Of a DNA stretch of 64,000 bases, positions 9,271 through 18,419 are shown in pieces. A program made the translations under genes and the position numbers. Origin of the DNA: Advenella alkanexedens. GTDB taxonomy: Bacteria > Pseudomonadota > Gammaproteobacteria > Burkholderiales > Burkholderiaceae_B. The first letter of the stretch is position 1. Every line of letters starts with the position of its first letter. The stretch spans positions 1-64,000 of the forward strand of contig NZ_JAHSPR010000002.1 in assembly GCF_019132845.1 (NCBI RefSeq), given 5' to 3'. The notes below the pieces were generated by a model. That model made no database searches and was not told the origin of the DNA. It was given only the letters and a program-made list of their open reading frames with translations.

Positions 9271-10317
9271 TTATTGCGCTACCCAGGCGTTATAGCGCTG
9301 CTCAAGGGCATCGCCGTAATCGGTCCAGAAATTGACATCCAGCGCAATGGCGTTTTCCATATTTTCTTTGGAGCTGGGCAGGTCTTTGGCGATGTCAGCC
9401 GGCAGGGCCTCAATGGCTGCTATGGTTGGCGGGCCGTAGGGAAGGAGTGTTGAAAAGGCCACCAGGTTCTCGGGCTGGCTGGCATGCTTGATCAGCTTAT
9501 GGGCGTTTTCAACATTGGGAGAACCTTTGGGAATGGCCCAATAATCAATGGCATACAGACTCTGGTCCCAGACCAGGCCAAGCGGGCGTTTGTTTTCTTG
9601 GTTGATGGCATGGGTAATTCGGCCATTGTAGGCGGAAGACATGACGACATCACCGGCCACCAGGTATTGACCGGGTTGTGCACCCGACTCCCACCATTGG
9701 ATATAGGGTTTGATTTCATCCAGTTTCTTGAAGGCACGGTCAACGCCTTCTGGGGTTGCCAGTACTGTGTAAACGTCTTTGGGAGACACGCCATCGGCCA
9801 TCAGGGCAATTTCAAGTGTGTATTTGGCGCCTTTGCGCAGGGATCGTTTGCCCGGGTATTTTTTTACATCCCAGAAGTCAGCCCATGAGGTGGGGGCTTC
9901 CTTCAGTTTGTCTTTGTTATAGGCCAGGGCCACCGACCAGATAAATGTGCCCACACCGCACTCAAGTGCTCCATTTTCGATAAAGTCGGATTGCGGGATA
10001 ACTTTGCTGTAATCAATTTCTTCAAACATGCCTTCGGCGCAACCGCGCTCCAGTTCGGGGGCCTCAACCTCTACCACATCCCACTGGACGCTATTGGTGT
10101 CGACCATACTTTTTATTTTTCCCATCTCCCCGTTCCAGTCCGCAGAATTGATTCTGATGCCGGTTTCTTTTTCAAAAGGCTGAAAGTAGGCTTTTTCCAT
10201 GGCGACTTTTGCATCACCACCGAAAGAAACAACGGTAAGACTTTGAGCAGAGGCGGCAGCAGTAAAGGCGCTGAGTATGAAGCCTGTAACAATGGCTGAA
10301 CGAGCATGTTTGAGCAT
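9271..10317 (-). CDS. Polyamine-type ABC transporter substrate-binding protein (PotD/PotF family)
   Basis: A 348-residue periplasmic receptor with a signal peptide ending near AAASAQSLTVVSFGG. The early strand VVSFGGDAKVAMEKAYFQPFEKETGI and later WDVVEVEAPELERGCAEGMFEEIDY are characteristic of the spermidine/putrescine-binding (PotD/PotF) group, which also includes receptors for GABA and other amino compounds. The ATG at 10317 has AAGGATG upstream. It is divergent from the regulator; its ATPase and permeases are encoded on the other strand at 13706-16984, so one transporter is split between two divergent units. Ligand not assignable. Confidence 0.88.
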   Translation of the reverse strand: MLKHARSAIVTGFILSAFTAAASAQSLTVVSFGGDAKVAMEKAYFQPFEKETGIRINSADWNGEMGKIKSMVDTNSVQWDVVEVEAPELERGCAEGMFEEIDYSKVIPQSDFIENGALECGVGTFIWSVALAYNKDKLKEAPTSWADFWDVKKYPGKRSLRKGAKYTLEIALMADGVSPKDVYTVLATPEGVDRAFKKLDEIKPYIQWWESGAQPGQYLVAGDVVMSSAYNGRITHAINQENKRPLGLVWDQSLYAIDYWAIPKGSPNVENAHKLIKHASQPENLVAFSTLLPYGPPTIAAIEALPADIAKDLPSSKENMENAIALDVNFWTDYGDALEQRYNAWVAQ

Positions 10318-10717
10318 AATTTCACATCCTTGTGTTTGGCATTATTGAATCATTTTCCGTGTCAGGCCGGTTTTTGGGCGGAACCCTGAAGGTTGAGCCT
10401 GAAGAAAAGTGATGATGGTGACATCATCGCAATTTTTGTTTTTTAAAGGAAATAGGGGTTTTCCCGTGAAGTGATGAGGTGGCTGCAGGATTGGTGGATA
10501 TGGATTGCGGGATTATTAAAATGAATATAAATGCAATGAATCATATAAATGAAATGCAATAAATCGTTAACTGGTTATTACAACCATAAATGCTCATGGA
10601 TAATGAAGCGTGAATTTGGAATGGGATTGTCTGATGCTTTTTTAGTTCATGGTTATAAAAAAACAACAATTTCAATTTTGAATTAAATATGAAAATAATA
10701 ATTGATGTGCGAGTCTT
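10318..10717. promoter_or_regulatory. 400-bp divergent control region of the MocR locus
   Basis: No gene is seen here. The region separates the leftward binding-protein unit from the rightward regulator gene and must hold both promoters. It is AT-rich from about 10510 on. The strongest internal structure is the direct repeat listed separately. I see no unambiguous -35/-10 pair for either direction. Confidence 0.6.
10531..10565. promoter_or_regulatory. Direct repeat, candidate MocR-type operator
   Basis: ATGCAATGAATC at 10531-10542 and ATGCAATAAATC at 10554-10565 match at 11 of 12 positions, with starts 23 bases apart, roughly two helical turns. MocR/GabR/PdxR regulators, which are domain-swapped dimers, are known to bind directly repeated sites in divergent regions beside their own genes, so this is the best operator candidate in the gap. 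Confidence 0.5.
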
Positions 10718-12196
10718 ATGTTTGAAATTCCATTAGCTGAACTGGTGCTTGAAAAGCTGAATCGTGATGATAAAACCCCATTGCAACGTCAGCTTTATCA
10801 AATCATTCATGATCTGATCAACAATGGTAAATTGCCACCAGACAAAAAGCTGCCTTCTTCCCGTTTTCTGAGCAAAGAGGCGGGTATTTCGCGAATTACC
10901 GTTTCTTTGGTTTATGAGCGCCTGATTACCGAAGGTTATCTGTACAGCAGGGAAGGCAGTGGCACGTATGTCTCAAAGGTGGTCACACCGCTGGTGCCTT
11001 CCGGCAATGCGCCTGTCATGAAGTCCTGGGTATATTCCGAAAGGGGAGCCAGGTTGCTGTTGTCGGAAAGCAGTCCGCCGCAACCCAAGGGGGAGTTTGT
11101 GCCCGGTATCCCCGATGTCTCCGAGTTCCCGTTTCATATCTGGCGAAAAATCCTGGGCAAATATTATTCAAAAAAATATCTTCACCTGTCGGGCTACGCC
11201 GAGTCGGGCGGATATGTGGAATTGCGTAAGGCCATTGCCGCTTATCTGGCCATTTCCCGCTCCCTGCAGTGTGATCCCGACCAGATTATTGTGACCTTTG
11301 GCACGCCCCAGTCGCTGGATTTATGTACCCGGCTGCTGAGTGACCCCGGGCAGCAGGCCTATATTGAGGATCCGCCTTATTGGGCGACCGAGTCGGTATT
11401 TGAGGCAGGGGGGGTAAAGGTTAACTGCATACCGCTTGATGAAGAGGGAATCGCGCTGGAGGATGACATGATTGCCGTAAACGGCAAATTCATCTATGTC
11501 ACGCCTTCACACCAGTACCCCACCGGTGTCACCATGTCGATGGAGCGGCGCGAGAAGATCCTGGCGCTTGCCCGAAAGCATCAGCTCTGGGTGATAGAGG
11601 ACGATTATGACTGTGAGTTCAGGCATGATGACTTGCATTTGCCCTCTTTGCAAAGCCTGGATCAGGGCAATCATGTCATTTATTTCGGTACGTTCAGTAA
11701 AACCATGTTTTCCGGGGTGCGTCTGAGCTATATGGTGGTGCCTCCAGGGCTGGCGCCCGCCATGCGGCGGGCCATTTCAAACCTGTACTTGCCAGGCATG
11801 TTGCAGTTGCAGGCGTCCCTGGCTGAATTTATCAATGAAGGCCACTTCTACCGGCATATCAAGAAAATGCGGGCTATTTATTTTGAGCGTGGCGCCTTGT
11901 TCCGGGAAAGGCTCAAAGCGGTTTTCGGCAATAAAGTGACCCTTTCACAGGGTAATTCGGGTTTGCACCTAATGGCCCGATTCAATACTTTGTTAAGTTT
12001 CGAACAGTTCTCGCTTTGTGCCCGTCGCCACGGCATGATTGTGCGTCAGGTCAAATTCCGCAAACCCACGGAACACGGGCTTTGCCTGGTACTGGGCTAT
12101 GGTGGCGTACCTACCCGGGATATTGCCGGAGCGGTTGATCGCCTGCAGCAAGTTTTCATTGAAGGCGAGCGTGGACTGTTCTTCAGTGGTGCCTGA
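10718..12196 (+). CDS. MocR/GabR-family transcriptional regulator (GntR winged helix plus aminotransferase fold)
   Basis: A 492-residue two-domain regulator. Residues about 12-80 form a GntR-type winged helix (TPLQRQLYQIIHDLI, LPSSRFLSKEAGISRITV, EGYLYSREGSGTYV). Residues about 110-485 form a fold-type I aminotransferase domain with the PLP Lys328 in FGTFSKTMFSGVRLSY, the Asp/Tyr motif VIEDDYDCEF and the YVTPSHQYPTGVTM segment. Family members sense an amine or amino acid through PLP aldimine formation and switch adjacent catabolic genes. It sits between the two halves of the transporter/aminotransferase locus and is the likely activator of both. Confidence 0.92.
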   Translation: MFEIPLAELVLEKLNRDDKTPLQRQLYQIIHDLINNGKLPPDKKLPSSRFLSKEAGISRITVSLVYERLITEGYLYSREGSGTYVSKVVTPLVPSGNAPVMKSWVYSERGARLLLSESSPPQPKGEFVPGIPDVSEFPFHIWRKILGKYYSKKYLHLSGYAESGGYVELRKAIAAYLAISRSLQCDPDQIIVTFGTPQSLDLCTRLLSDPGQQAYIEDPPYWATESVFEAGGVKVNCIPLDEEGIALEDDMIAVNGKFIYVTPSHQYPTGVTMSMERREKILALARKHQLWVIEDDYDCEFRHDDLHLPSLQSLDQGNHVIYFGTFSKTMFSGVRLSYMVVPPGLAPAMRRAISNLYLPGMLQLQASLAEFINEGHFYRHIKKMRAIYFERGALFRERLKAVFGNKVTLSQGNSGLHLMARFNTLLSFEQFSLCARRHGMIVRQVKFRKPTEHGLCLVLGYGGVPTRDIAGAVDRLQQVFIEGERGLFFSGA

Positions 12197-12316
12197 AAAT
12201 GCAACTGGCCTGATCAAAATTACACAAGTGGATATAGCCGATTGTGGTTTCCTGTCTTAGGATAAAAAAACAGAACTGACTTGATTGTGCAATATTCGAC
12301 TGTTACGGAGACCCAA

Positions 12317-13687
12317 ATGGAAAATACATTAATTCAGCAGGAAAGTGACGATATCAATTACCACTTGCACCCTTATACCAATGCCCGCAAGCATCAGGAA
12401 CAGGGGCCGTTGGTCATCGTCAAGGGAGATGGGGTTTACGTTGAAGATATTCATGGCCGGAAATATCTGGAGGCCATGGCTGGATTATGGAGTGTGGCCC
12501 TGGGCTTTAGCGAAAAAAGGCTGGTCCAGGCCGCCATGCGTCAGTTTGAAGTATTGCCGTTTTATCATCAGTTCACGCATAAAACCCATGATGTGGCTGC
12601 CCAATTTGCCAAAATGCTCATTGATATCGCACCAGTGCCCATGAGCAAGGTGTTCTTTACCAACTCCGGCTCCGAGGCCAATGATACGGTCGTCAAACTG
12701 GTCTGGTATCGTTCCAATGCTTTGGGTTTGCCCAACAAAAAGAAAATCATCAGTCGCCTTAAGGGCTACCACGGCGTTACCGTAGCGTCTGCCAGCCTGA
12801 CCGGTCTGCCAGGCAATCATCGCGGCTTTGATTTGCCTATCGATCGCATTTTGCATACGGCATGTCCGCATTATTGGCGTGATGCACAGGAAGGCGAAAG
12901 TGAAGAACAGTTTTCAACCCGTATGGCCCAGGAACTGGAAAACCTGATCCAGAAAGAAGGCCCTGAAACCATTGCCGCGTTCATTGCCGAACCGGTTATG
13001 GGGGCGGGTGGCGTGATTGTGCCGCCTGCTACTTATTGGGAGAAAATCCAGGCGGTTCTGGAAAAGCATGACATCCTTTTTATTGCTGATGAAGTGATTT
13101 GTGGCTTTGGCCGTACCGGGAAAATGTTCGCTTCTGAAACTTTTGGCCTGAAACCCGATGTACTGGTGCTGTCCAAACAAATTTCTTCTTCTTACCAGCC
13201 TTTGTCCGCTATTTTGCTGAATGAGAAAATGTTCAATCCGATTGCCGATGAAAGTAACAAGCTGGGCGTGCTGGGACATGGTTTTACCGCAGGCGGTCAT
13301 CCGGTGGCGGTGGCGGTTGGCATCGAAAACCTGAATATTATTAAAGAGCGCAATCTGGTGGAAAATGCGGCAACCGTGGGTGCACATATGCTCAAGCGAT
13401 TGCATGAGCTGGAAAATCATCCGCTGGTGGGTGAGGTGCGTGGCGTTGGCCTGATTGCCGGTGTTGAGCTGGTAATCGACAAAGCCAAGAAAACAGCGCT
13501 GGAAGTCCCGGGACAGCTGGGCACCATGGTAGGCAAAGTATTGCAGGATCTGGGCGTCATCTCACGCAATATCGGCGATACGCTTGCTTTTTGCCCACCC
13601 CTGATCATTACGGTTGAGCAGGTGGATGAGATGGTGGATAAATTCAAACAGGCGCTTGATATTGTTCATGAAAGATTGAATGGCTAA
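12317..13687 (+). CDS. Class III (omega) aminotransferase
   Basis: A 456-residue PLP aminotransferase of the omega-amino acid/putrescine:pyruvate type. The ATG at 12317 follows ACGGAG and gives a normal N-terminus (MENTLIQQESDDINYHLHPYT). Motifs: NSGSEANDTVVKL for PLP phosphate binding, the YHG segment, FIAEPVMGAGG, ADEVICGFGRTG with the pyridine-nitrogen Asp, Lys287 in VLVLSKQISSSYQPLSA, and GHGFTAGGHPVAVAV. It would convert a terminal amine to a semialdehyde, which the dehydrogenase at 6431-7864 could oxidise. It is first of a five-gene plus-strand operon with potABC-like genes and a short-chain dehydrogenase. GABA, putrescine, beta-alanine or taurine are all possible amino donors. Confidence 0.9.
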   Translation: MENTLIQQESDDINYHLHPYTNARKHQEQGPLVIVKGDGVYVEDIHGRKYLEAMAGLWSVALGFSEKRLVQAAMRQFEVLPFYHQFTHKTHDVAAQFAKMLIDIAPVPMSKVFFTNSGSEANDTVVKLVWYRSNALGLPNKKKIISRLKGYHGVTVASASLTGLPGNHRGFDLPIDRILHTACPHYWRDAQEGESEEQFSTRMAQELENLIQKEGPETIAAFIAEPVMGAGGVIVPPATYWEKIQAVLEKHDILFIADEVICGFGRTGKMFASETFGLKPDVLVLSKQISSSYQPLSAILLNEKMFNPIADESNKLGVLGHGFTAGGHPVAVAVGIENLNIIKERNLVENAATVGAHMLKRLHELENHPLVGEVRGVGLIAGVELVIDKAKKTALEVPGQLGTMVGKVLQDLGVISRNIGDTLAFCPPLIITVEQVDEMVDKFKQALDIVHERLNG

Positions 13688-13705
13688 ACAGAGGAGATAA
13701 TGCTT

Positions 13706-14818
13706 ATGTCTGGACCTGACAGCAATAATACGGATGTTCTGGTGCGTTTCAGGAATGTTCAGAAAAGCTATGACGGACGCTCCATGATTGTTAAAAACCT
13801 GAATCTGGATATACAACATGGTGAGTTCCTGACATTGCTGGGTCCGTCAGGTTCAGGCAAAACAACCAGCCTGATGATGCTTGCCGGTTTTGAAACGCCC
13901 ACCTCGGGCACCATAGAGCTGGCAGGGCGTTCGCTGGACGATGTACCTGCTTATAAACGCAATATTGGCATGGTGTTTCAGAACTATGCCCTGTTTCCGC
14001 ACATGACAGTGGCTGAAAATCTGGCCTTTCCCCTGAAAGTGAGGGGGATGGGCAAGGACGAGATAAAAAAACGGGTGGAAAACGGTTTGGCCATGGTGCA
14101 ACTGAATCAGTTCGGCAACCGTTTTCCCAGCCAGCTTTCAGGTGGGCAGCAGCAACGGGTGGCTCTGGCAAGGGCACTGGTATTCGAGCCCCAGGTAGTG
14201 CTGATGGATGAGCCCTTGGGTGCGCTTGACAAGCAATTGCGTGAGCATATGCAATACGAGATCAAGCGGTTGCACAACAAGCTGGGCATTACGGTGGTCT
14301 ATGTCACCCACGACCAGGGCGAGGCCCTGACCATGTCCGATCGCGTGGCGGTTTTCAATGATGGTGTCATCCAGCAGATCGATTCACCCGAAGAGCTTTA
14401 TGAGCGGCCGGTCACTGCATTCGTTGCCAATTTTATTGGTGAGAATAACCGTACGCATGGCCGTATTACCGAGGTTGGAAATGAGTATGGCACGGTTCTG
14501 CTTGACAATGGTACACAAATGCAGGGCGTGCTGGCCAATCCGTCCCTCAAGGCTGGTGATATGGTGTCGGTTTCCATTCGCCCCGAGCGTGTCGTGATTG
14601 ATCCCCCTGCCGGCAGTACCGAACAAAACGGCCAGGGTGAAATTCTGGAATTCGTTTATTTTGGGGATCATGTCCGTTTGCGTCTGAATCTGTATGACAA
14701 TCCGAATTTTGTGGTCAAGCAGCCTATTGCCTTGCTGAGCCAGACCCTGAAAGTGGGTAATCGGATTAATGTAGGCTGGAAGCGTGAATTTGTTCGTATT
14801 CTTGACCCCTATCAGTAA
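13706..14818 (+). CDS. Polyamine-type ABC transporter ATP-binding protein (PotA-like)
   Basis: A 370-residue ATPase. An AGGAG at 13692-13696 fits the ATG at 13706 (9 bases) better than the one at 13700 (3 bases). Walker A is [10 protein letters not shown], the signature [15 protein letters not shown] and Walker [13 protein letters not shown], with H-loop [10 protein letters not shown]. The C-terminal third is a TOBE/OB domain, as in PotA ([10 protein letters not shown]). It powers the two following permeases and presumably the receptor at 9271-10317. Confidence 0.92.
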   Translation: MSGPDSNNTDVLVRFRNVQKSYDGRSMIVKNLNLDIQHGEFLTLLGPSGSGKTTSLMMLAGFETPTSGTIELAGRSLDDVPAYKRNIGMVFQNYALFPHMTVAENLAFPLKVRGMGKDEIKKRVENGLAMVQLNQFGNRFPSQLSGGQQQRVALARALVFEPQVVLMDEPLGALDKQLREHMQYEIKRLHNKLGITVVYVTHDQGEALTMSDRVAVFNDGVIQQIDSPEELYERPVTAFVANFIGENNRTHGRITEVGNEYGTVLLDNGTQMQGVLANPSLKAGDMVSVSIRPERVVIDPPAGSTEQNGQGEILEFVYFGDHVRLRLNLYDNPNFVVKQPIALLSQTLKVGNRINVGWKREFVRILDPYQ

Positions 14819-14853
14819 TGTCGGGTTGAGGTGTTCGAGCTAGTCCGTCAAGC

Positions 14854-14889
14854 GTCCAGGGGAAGGGATAAGTCCAGAGGAAGGGATTA
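14854..14889 (+). repeat. Tandem 18-bp repeat carrying a duplicated Shine-Dalgarno
   Basis: GTCCAGGGGAAGGGATAA (14854-14871) is followed directly by GTCCAGAGGAAGGGATTA (14872-14889), identical at 16 of 18 positions. Each copy contains a GGAAGGG purine tract. The second places it properly before the ATG at 14889; the first lies 18 bases further upstream. Confidence 0.85.
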
Positions 14890-16148
14890 TGAGTCAGATG
14901 GCAATAACAAAACCGGTTCTGTCCGCCAGCGAGGCGGCAGCCTTGCAAGTCAAGTTTTCAAAATCAACAAAGCGCAATAAAGTCAAGGCCTTTGGCCTGG
15001 TACTTCCTTTGGTTGTTTTTCTGTTGTTACTGTTTGTGGTGCCTATTCTGGCTTTTTTGAATAAAAGCATTGAAAACCCCGAAGTGGTTTCCGTATTGCC
15101 CATGACAACCGAACAGTTGCGAGCCTGGGAAGTGGGGCAGCCGCTAGAGGAAAGTTTTTACAGGGCTTTGGCCCAGGACCTGACCGTGGCCAAGCAGGCG
15201 AAAACCTCGGGTGACTTGATGCGCAGGCTGAATTTTGAAGAACCCGGTGCCCGTAGCCTGTTGTCAAAGACGGTGCGTAGAATGCCGCTTCCTGAAACGG
15301 TGAGCTCTTATCGGGACGAATTTGCAAAAATTGATGCCAGCTGGGCCGATCCGGTCATTTGGGCGCTGCTTAAGCGCAATTCGGGTGAGTTTACCGCTTT
15401 TTACCTGTTGACGGCCCTGGATATGAAATATGACGCACGCAATGAGATTGTCAGTGCAGGACCGTCAGAGTCCGTTTTTCTGGATATCTATGTGCGTACT
15501 TTCAAAATGGCGCTGGTGGTGACGCTTTGTACCCTGGTCCTGGCTTATCCACTGGCTTATTTGCTGGCAACTTTGCCGGCCAAAACCAGTAACCTTCTCA
15601 TGATCCTGGTGTTATTGCCATTCTGGACGTCTCTGCTGGTGCGAACCGCAGCCTGGATTGTATTGCTGCAAAATGGCGGAATTATCAATGGATTCTTAAT
15701 GTGGGCGGGTCTTATAGAGCAGCCGGTGCAATTGGTCTTCAACCGGATCGGGGTGTACATAGCCATGGTGCATATTATGTTGCCGTTCATGATTCTGCCC
15801 ATATACAGTGTTATGAAAGGGATTTCCCCCACGTATATCCGAGCGGCCGTGTCGCTGGGCTGTCACCCCATTATCAGTTTCTGGAAGGTTTATTTTCCCC
15901 AGACCGTGGCGGGTGTCAGTGCCGGGTGCCTGCTGGTGTTCATTACCTCCATTGGTTATTACATTACCCCTGCATTGCTGGGCGGTCCCAAAGATCAGAT
16001 GATCAGTTACTTCATCGCCTTTTATACAAACGGTTCGATTAACTGGGGTCTGGCGGCTGCCCTGGGTGGGTTCCTGCTGCTGGCCACGCTTATTCTTTAT
16101 GCCGTGTACAACCGTCTGGTTGGCAGTGGCAAAGTGAGGCTCGCATGA
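14889..16148 (+). CDS. Polyamine-type ABC transporter permease (PotB-like, with extra periplasmic domain)
   Basis: A 419-residue inner-membrane permease, longer than the usual 280-300 residues of PotB. TM1 is at about residues 36-58. Then comes a hydrophilic region of roughly 130 residues (about 60-195, with helix-like charged stretches), followed by the normal five-helix binding-protein-dependent permease core from VFLDIYVRTFKMALVVTL onward, including the EAA loop at AVSLGCHPIISFWKVYFPQT. It forms the channel with the next gene, which overlaps its stop by four bases (ATGA). Similar extended permeases occur in Burkholderiales amino-compound importers. Confidence 0.88.
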   Translation: MSQMAITKPVLSASEAAALQVKFSKSTKRNKVKAFGLVLPLVVFLLLLFVVPILAFLNKSIENPEVVSVLPMTTEQLRAWEVGQPLEESFYRALAQDLTVAKQAKTSGDLMRRLNFEEPGARSLLSKTVRRMPLPETVSSYRDEFAKIDASWADPVIWALLKRNSGEFTAFYLLTALDMKYDARNEIVSAGPSESVFLDIYVRTFKMALVVTLCTLVLAYPLAYLLATLPAKTSNLLMILVLLPFWTSLLVRTAAWIVLLQNGGIINGFLMWAGLIEQPVQLVFNRIGVYIAMVHIMLPFMILPIYSVMKGISPTYIRAAVSLGCHPIISFWKVYFPQTVAGVSAGCLLVFITSIGYYITPALLGGPKDQMISYFIAFYTNGSINWGLAAALGGFLLLATLILYAVYNRLVGSGKVRLA

Positions 16149-16984
16149 AAAAAACCAAAGAAAACCGTACGACTGTGGAAAGGGTTTGGTTTTATTTGCA
16201 CCGGATTATTTGTGCACTGATTTTACTGTTCCTGATAGCACCGGTACTGGTGATTGTGCCATTATCATTCAGTGAGAGTGCATTTCTGGTTTATCCTGTT
16301 CAGGGCTTTTCCCTGCGTTGGTATGAAAATTTCTTTTCATCGCCCACCTGGATGCTGGGCCTGAAAAACACCCTGATTGTGGCACCCGTGGCCACATTGA
16401 TTGCGATGGTGCTGGGAACACTGGCGGCATTGGGATTCAACCGTGCCAATTTCTTTGGCAAGGCATTTCTGATGAGTTTGCTGGTTTCACCCATGGTGGT
16501 GCCGGTTGTGATTGTGGGGGTGGCGGCTTACCTGTTTTTTGCACCTCTGGGTATGGCCAATAATATCTGGCTGCTGATCGTAATGCATGCGGTGCTGGGT
16601 GTGCCGTTTGTGGTGATTACCGTACTGGCCACACTCGAGGGTTTTGACCAGAATCTGGTCAAGGCGGCCAGCAGTCTGGGGGCGTCCCCGGTCTATGCGT
16701 TTTTCAGGGTCACTTTGCCGATTATTGCGCCCGGTGTTATTTCAGGTGGCCTGTTCGCCTTTGGTATTTCCTTTGACGAGGTGGTATTGACCTTATTTGT
16801 GGCGGGGCCCGAACAGTTTACCTTGCCCCGGGTCATGTTCAGTGGCATTCGTGAAAATCTGAACCCCACTATTGCCGCAGCGGCCACTTTATTGATTCTT
16901 TTTTCAGTCGTTATGCTCCTGACGCTGGAGTGGCTCAGGAGACGCAGTGAAAAAATGCGCCTGGGACTGGCGAACGGAGAATAG
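16145..16984 (+). CDS. Polyamine-type ABC transporter permease (PotC-like)
   Basis: A 279-residue permease with six hydrophobic segments. The N-terminal part carries PLSFSESAFLVYPVQGFSLRWYENFF, typical of PotC/PotI, and the EAA coupling loop reads AASSLGASPVYAFFRVTLPIIAPG. It starts inside the stop of the previous permease and is followed one base later by the dehydrogenase gene. Together with the two upstream genes and the binding protein at 9271-10317 it makes a complete importer. Confidence 0.92.
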   Translation: MKKTKENRTTVERVWFYLHRIICALILLFLIAPVLVIVPLSFSESAFLVYPVQGFSLRWYENFFSSPTWMLGLKNTLIVAPVATLIAMVLGTLAALGFNRANFFGKAFLMSLLVSPMVVPVVIVGVAAYLFFAPLGMANNIWLLIVMHAVLGVPFVVITVLATLEGFDQNLVKAASSLGASPVYAFFRVTLPIIAPGVISGGLFAFGISFDEVVLTLFVAGPEQFTLPRVMFSGIRENLNPTIAAAATLLILFSVVMLLTLEWLRRRSEKMRLGLANGE

Positions 16985-16985
16985 T

Positions 16986-17726
16986 ATGGCAGAGCAAACT
17001 CGATATGTATTGTTGACGGGCGCGAGCCGTGGCATTGGACATGCGACCGTCAAGCTGTTCCAAGAGCGGGGATGGCGTATTTTTACCGTATCGCGTCAGC
17101 CTTTTTCGGAGGAATGCAGGTGGGCAGACGCCAGGGAAAGTCACATTCAGGCTGATTTGTCCGATTTGAATGGCTTGCGTGATTTGGTCGAGACGGTGCG
17201 GCAAAAGCTGCCTGATGGAAAATTGCATGCCTTGGTAAATAATGCCGGTATTTCACCGAAGAAAGAAGGAGGTGGGCGCCTGGGCGTACTGGATACCGAT
17301 GAGTTCACCTGGGTGAACGTACTGCGGGTGAATCTGGTTTCAACAGCCCTGCTGTCGCGTTACCTGTTTCCCGAACTGAAAAAAGCCGGTGGCAGTATCG
17401 TGAATGTCACTTCAATTGCCGGATCACGGGTTCACCCCTTTGCCGGTGCGGCCTATGCCGCGTCAAAAGCGGGTCTGGCGGCGCTGACCCGCGAGCAGGC
17501 ACATGAGTTTGCCCCGCAGGGGGTAAGGGTCAATGCCATAGCACCGGGGGAGATCAATACCTCCATTCTTTCTCCGGATACGCATAAAATTGTTGAGACC
17601 CAGATTCCCATGCACCGCCTGGGAACGCCTCAGGAAGTGGCGCAGGCCATTTATTATTTATGCAGTGAAGAGTCTTCCTACATTAATGGTTCGGAACTGC
17701 AAATCAACGGTGGTCAGCACGTCTAA
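16986..17726 (+). CDS. Short-chain dehydrogenase/reductase
   Basis: A 246-residue Rossmann-fold oxidoreductase. The ATG at 16986 follows CGGAGAATAGT and begins MAEQTRYVLLTGASRGIG. Motifs: TGASRGIGHA for NAD(P), NNAG, catalytic Ser in NVTSIAG, YAASKAGLAALT with Tyr and Lys, and the C-terminal NGSELQINGGQHV. It is the last gene of the aminotransferase-transporter operon and probably interconverts an alcohol and carbonyl intermediate of the same pathway; the substrate is unknown. A weak hairpin (CTTCCC/GGGAAG, 17741-17757) follows the stop. Confidence 0.9.
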   Translation: MAEQTRYVLLTGASRGIGHATVKLFQERGWRIFTVSRQPFSEECRWADARESHIQADLSDLNGLRDLVETVRQKLPDGKLHALVNNAGISPKKEGGGRLGVLDTDEFTWVNVLRVNLVSTALLSRYLFPELKKAGGSIVNVTSIAGSRVHPFAGAAYAASKAGLAALTREQAHEFAPQGVRVNAIAPGEINTSILSPDTHKIVETQIPMHRLGTPQEVAQAIYYLCSEESSYINGSELQINGGQHV

Positions 17727-18040
17727 ACGGCACAAAAACCCTTCCCAAAGGGGGAAGTACGGCTGGAAAAGTGTGATATATTGTTGTTTTTAAAGTGTTA
17801 TCCAGAAAATAAACAGTCAAATAACTTGCCAAAGAATGCGTTATGGTTTATATTAGTAGACTTCGCTCATTCTACAGTGGGTGGAGAGTTCTTATTTAAG
17901 CAGATTTCAACCCAGGGTGGTTTGGTCTAACGCCAAGCGGCCTGACGGGACCAAAACTGGTTATATGAATAGCGAAAGCGAATATGGTCCGCCACATTTT
18001 GTTTGGCGGTATATGTAACTAAGTTGGAACAGGAATAATC
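17727..18040 (+). promoter_or_regulatory. rplN: 314-bp leader region of the spc ribosomal operon
   Basis: No gene is seen. After a weak hairpin at 17741-17757 the region holds the strong promoter listed separately, then a transcribed leader of about 180 bases. A small stem CCGCCA/TGGCGG at 17989-18009 lies just before the rplN Shine-Dalgarno (AGTTGGAACAGGAATAATC). There is no rpsQ or other S10-operon gene upstream. Confidence 0.65.
17826..17854 (+). promoter_or_regulatory. Candidate sigma-70 promoter for the spc operon
   Basis: TTGCCA at 17826-17831, a 17-base spacer and TATATT at 17849-17854. This is close to consensus with optimal spacing, upstream of rplN and downstream of the preceding operon. 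It predicts transcription starting near 17861. Confidence 0.7.
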
Positions 18041-18409
18041 ATGATCCAAATGCAAAGCACGCTAGACGTGGCTGATAATACCGGTGCGCGCCGTATCATG
18101 TGCATCAAGGTATTAGGTGGCTCCAAGCGCCGTTATGCTTCCATCGGTGACATTATTAAAGTTAGTGTTAAAGATGCAGCACCGCGCGGACGCGTCAAAA
18201 AAGGCGAAATTTATAACGCGGTGGTCGTACGTACCGCCAAAGGCGTTCGTCGTAAGGATGGCTCATTAATCCGTTTTGGCGGTAATGCAGCTGTATTGCT
18301 CAATGCCAAGCTGGAGCCAATCGGTACTCGCATTTTCGGCCCTGTAACGCGTGAATTGCGTACAGAGCGTTTTATGAAGATCGTGTCTCTGGCACCTGAA
18401 GTGTTATAA
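18041..18409 (+). CDS. rplN: 50S ribosomal protein L14
   Basis: 122 residues, full family length. It begins [33 protein letters not shown] and includes [21 protein letters not shown], the universal L14 core that contacts 23S rRNA and the S12 side of the subunit interface. It is the first gene of the spc operon here, and its own promoter lies about 190 bases upstream. Confidence 0.98.
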   Translation: MIQMQSTLDVADNTGARRIMCIKVLGGSKRRYASIGDIIKVSVKDAAPRGRVKKGEIYNAVVVRTAKGVRRKDGSLIRFGGNAAVLLNAKLEPIGTRIFGPVTRELRTERFMKIVSLAPEVL

Positions 18410-18419
18410 GAGGGTAACG

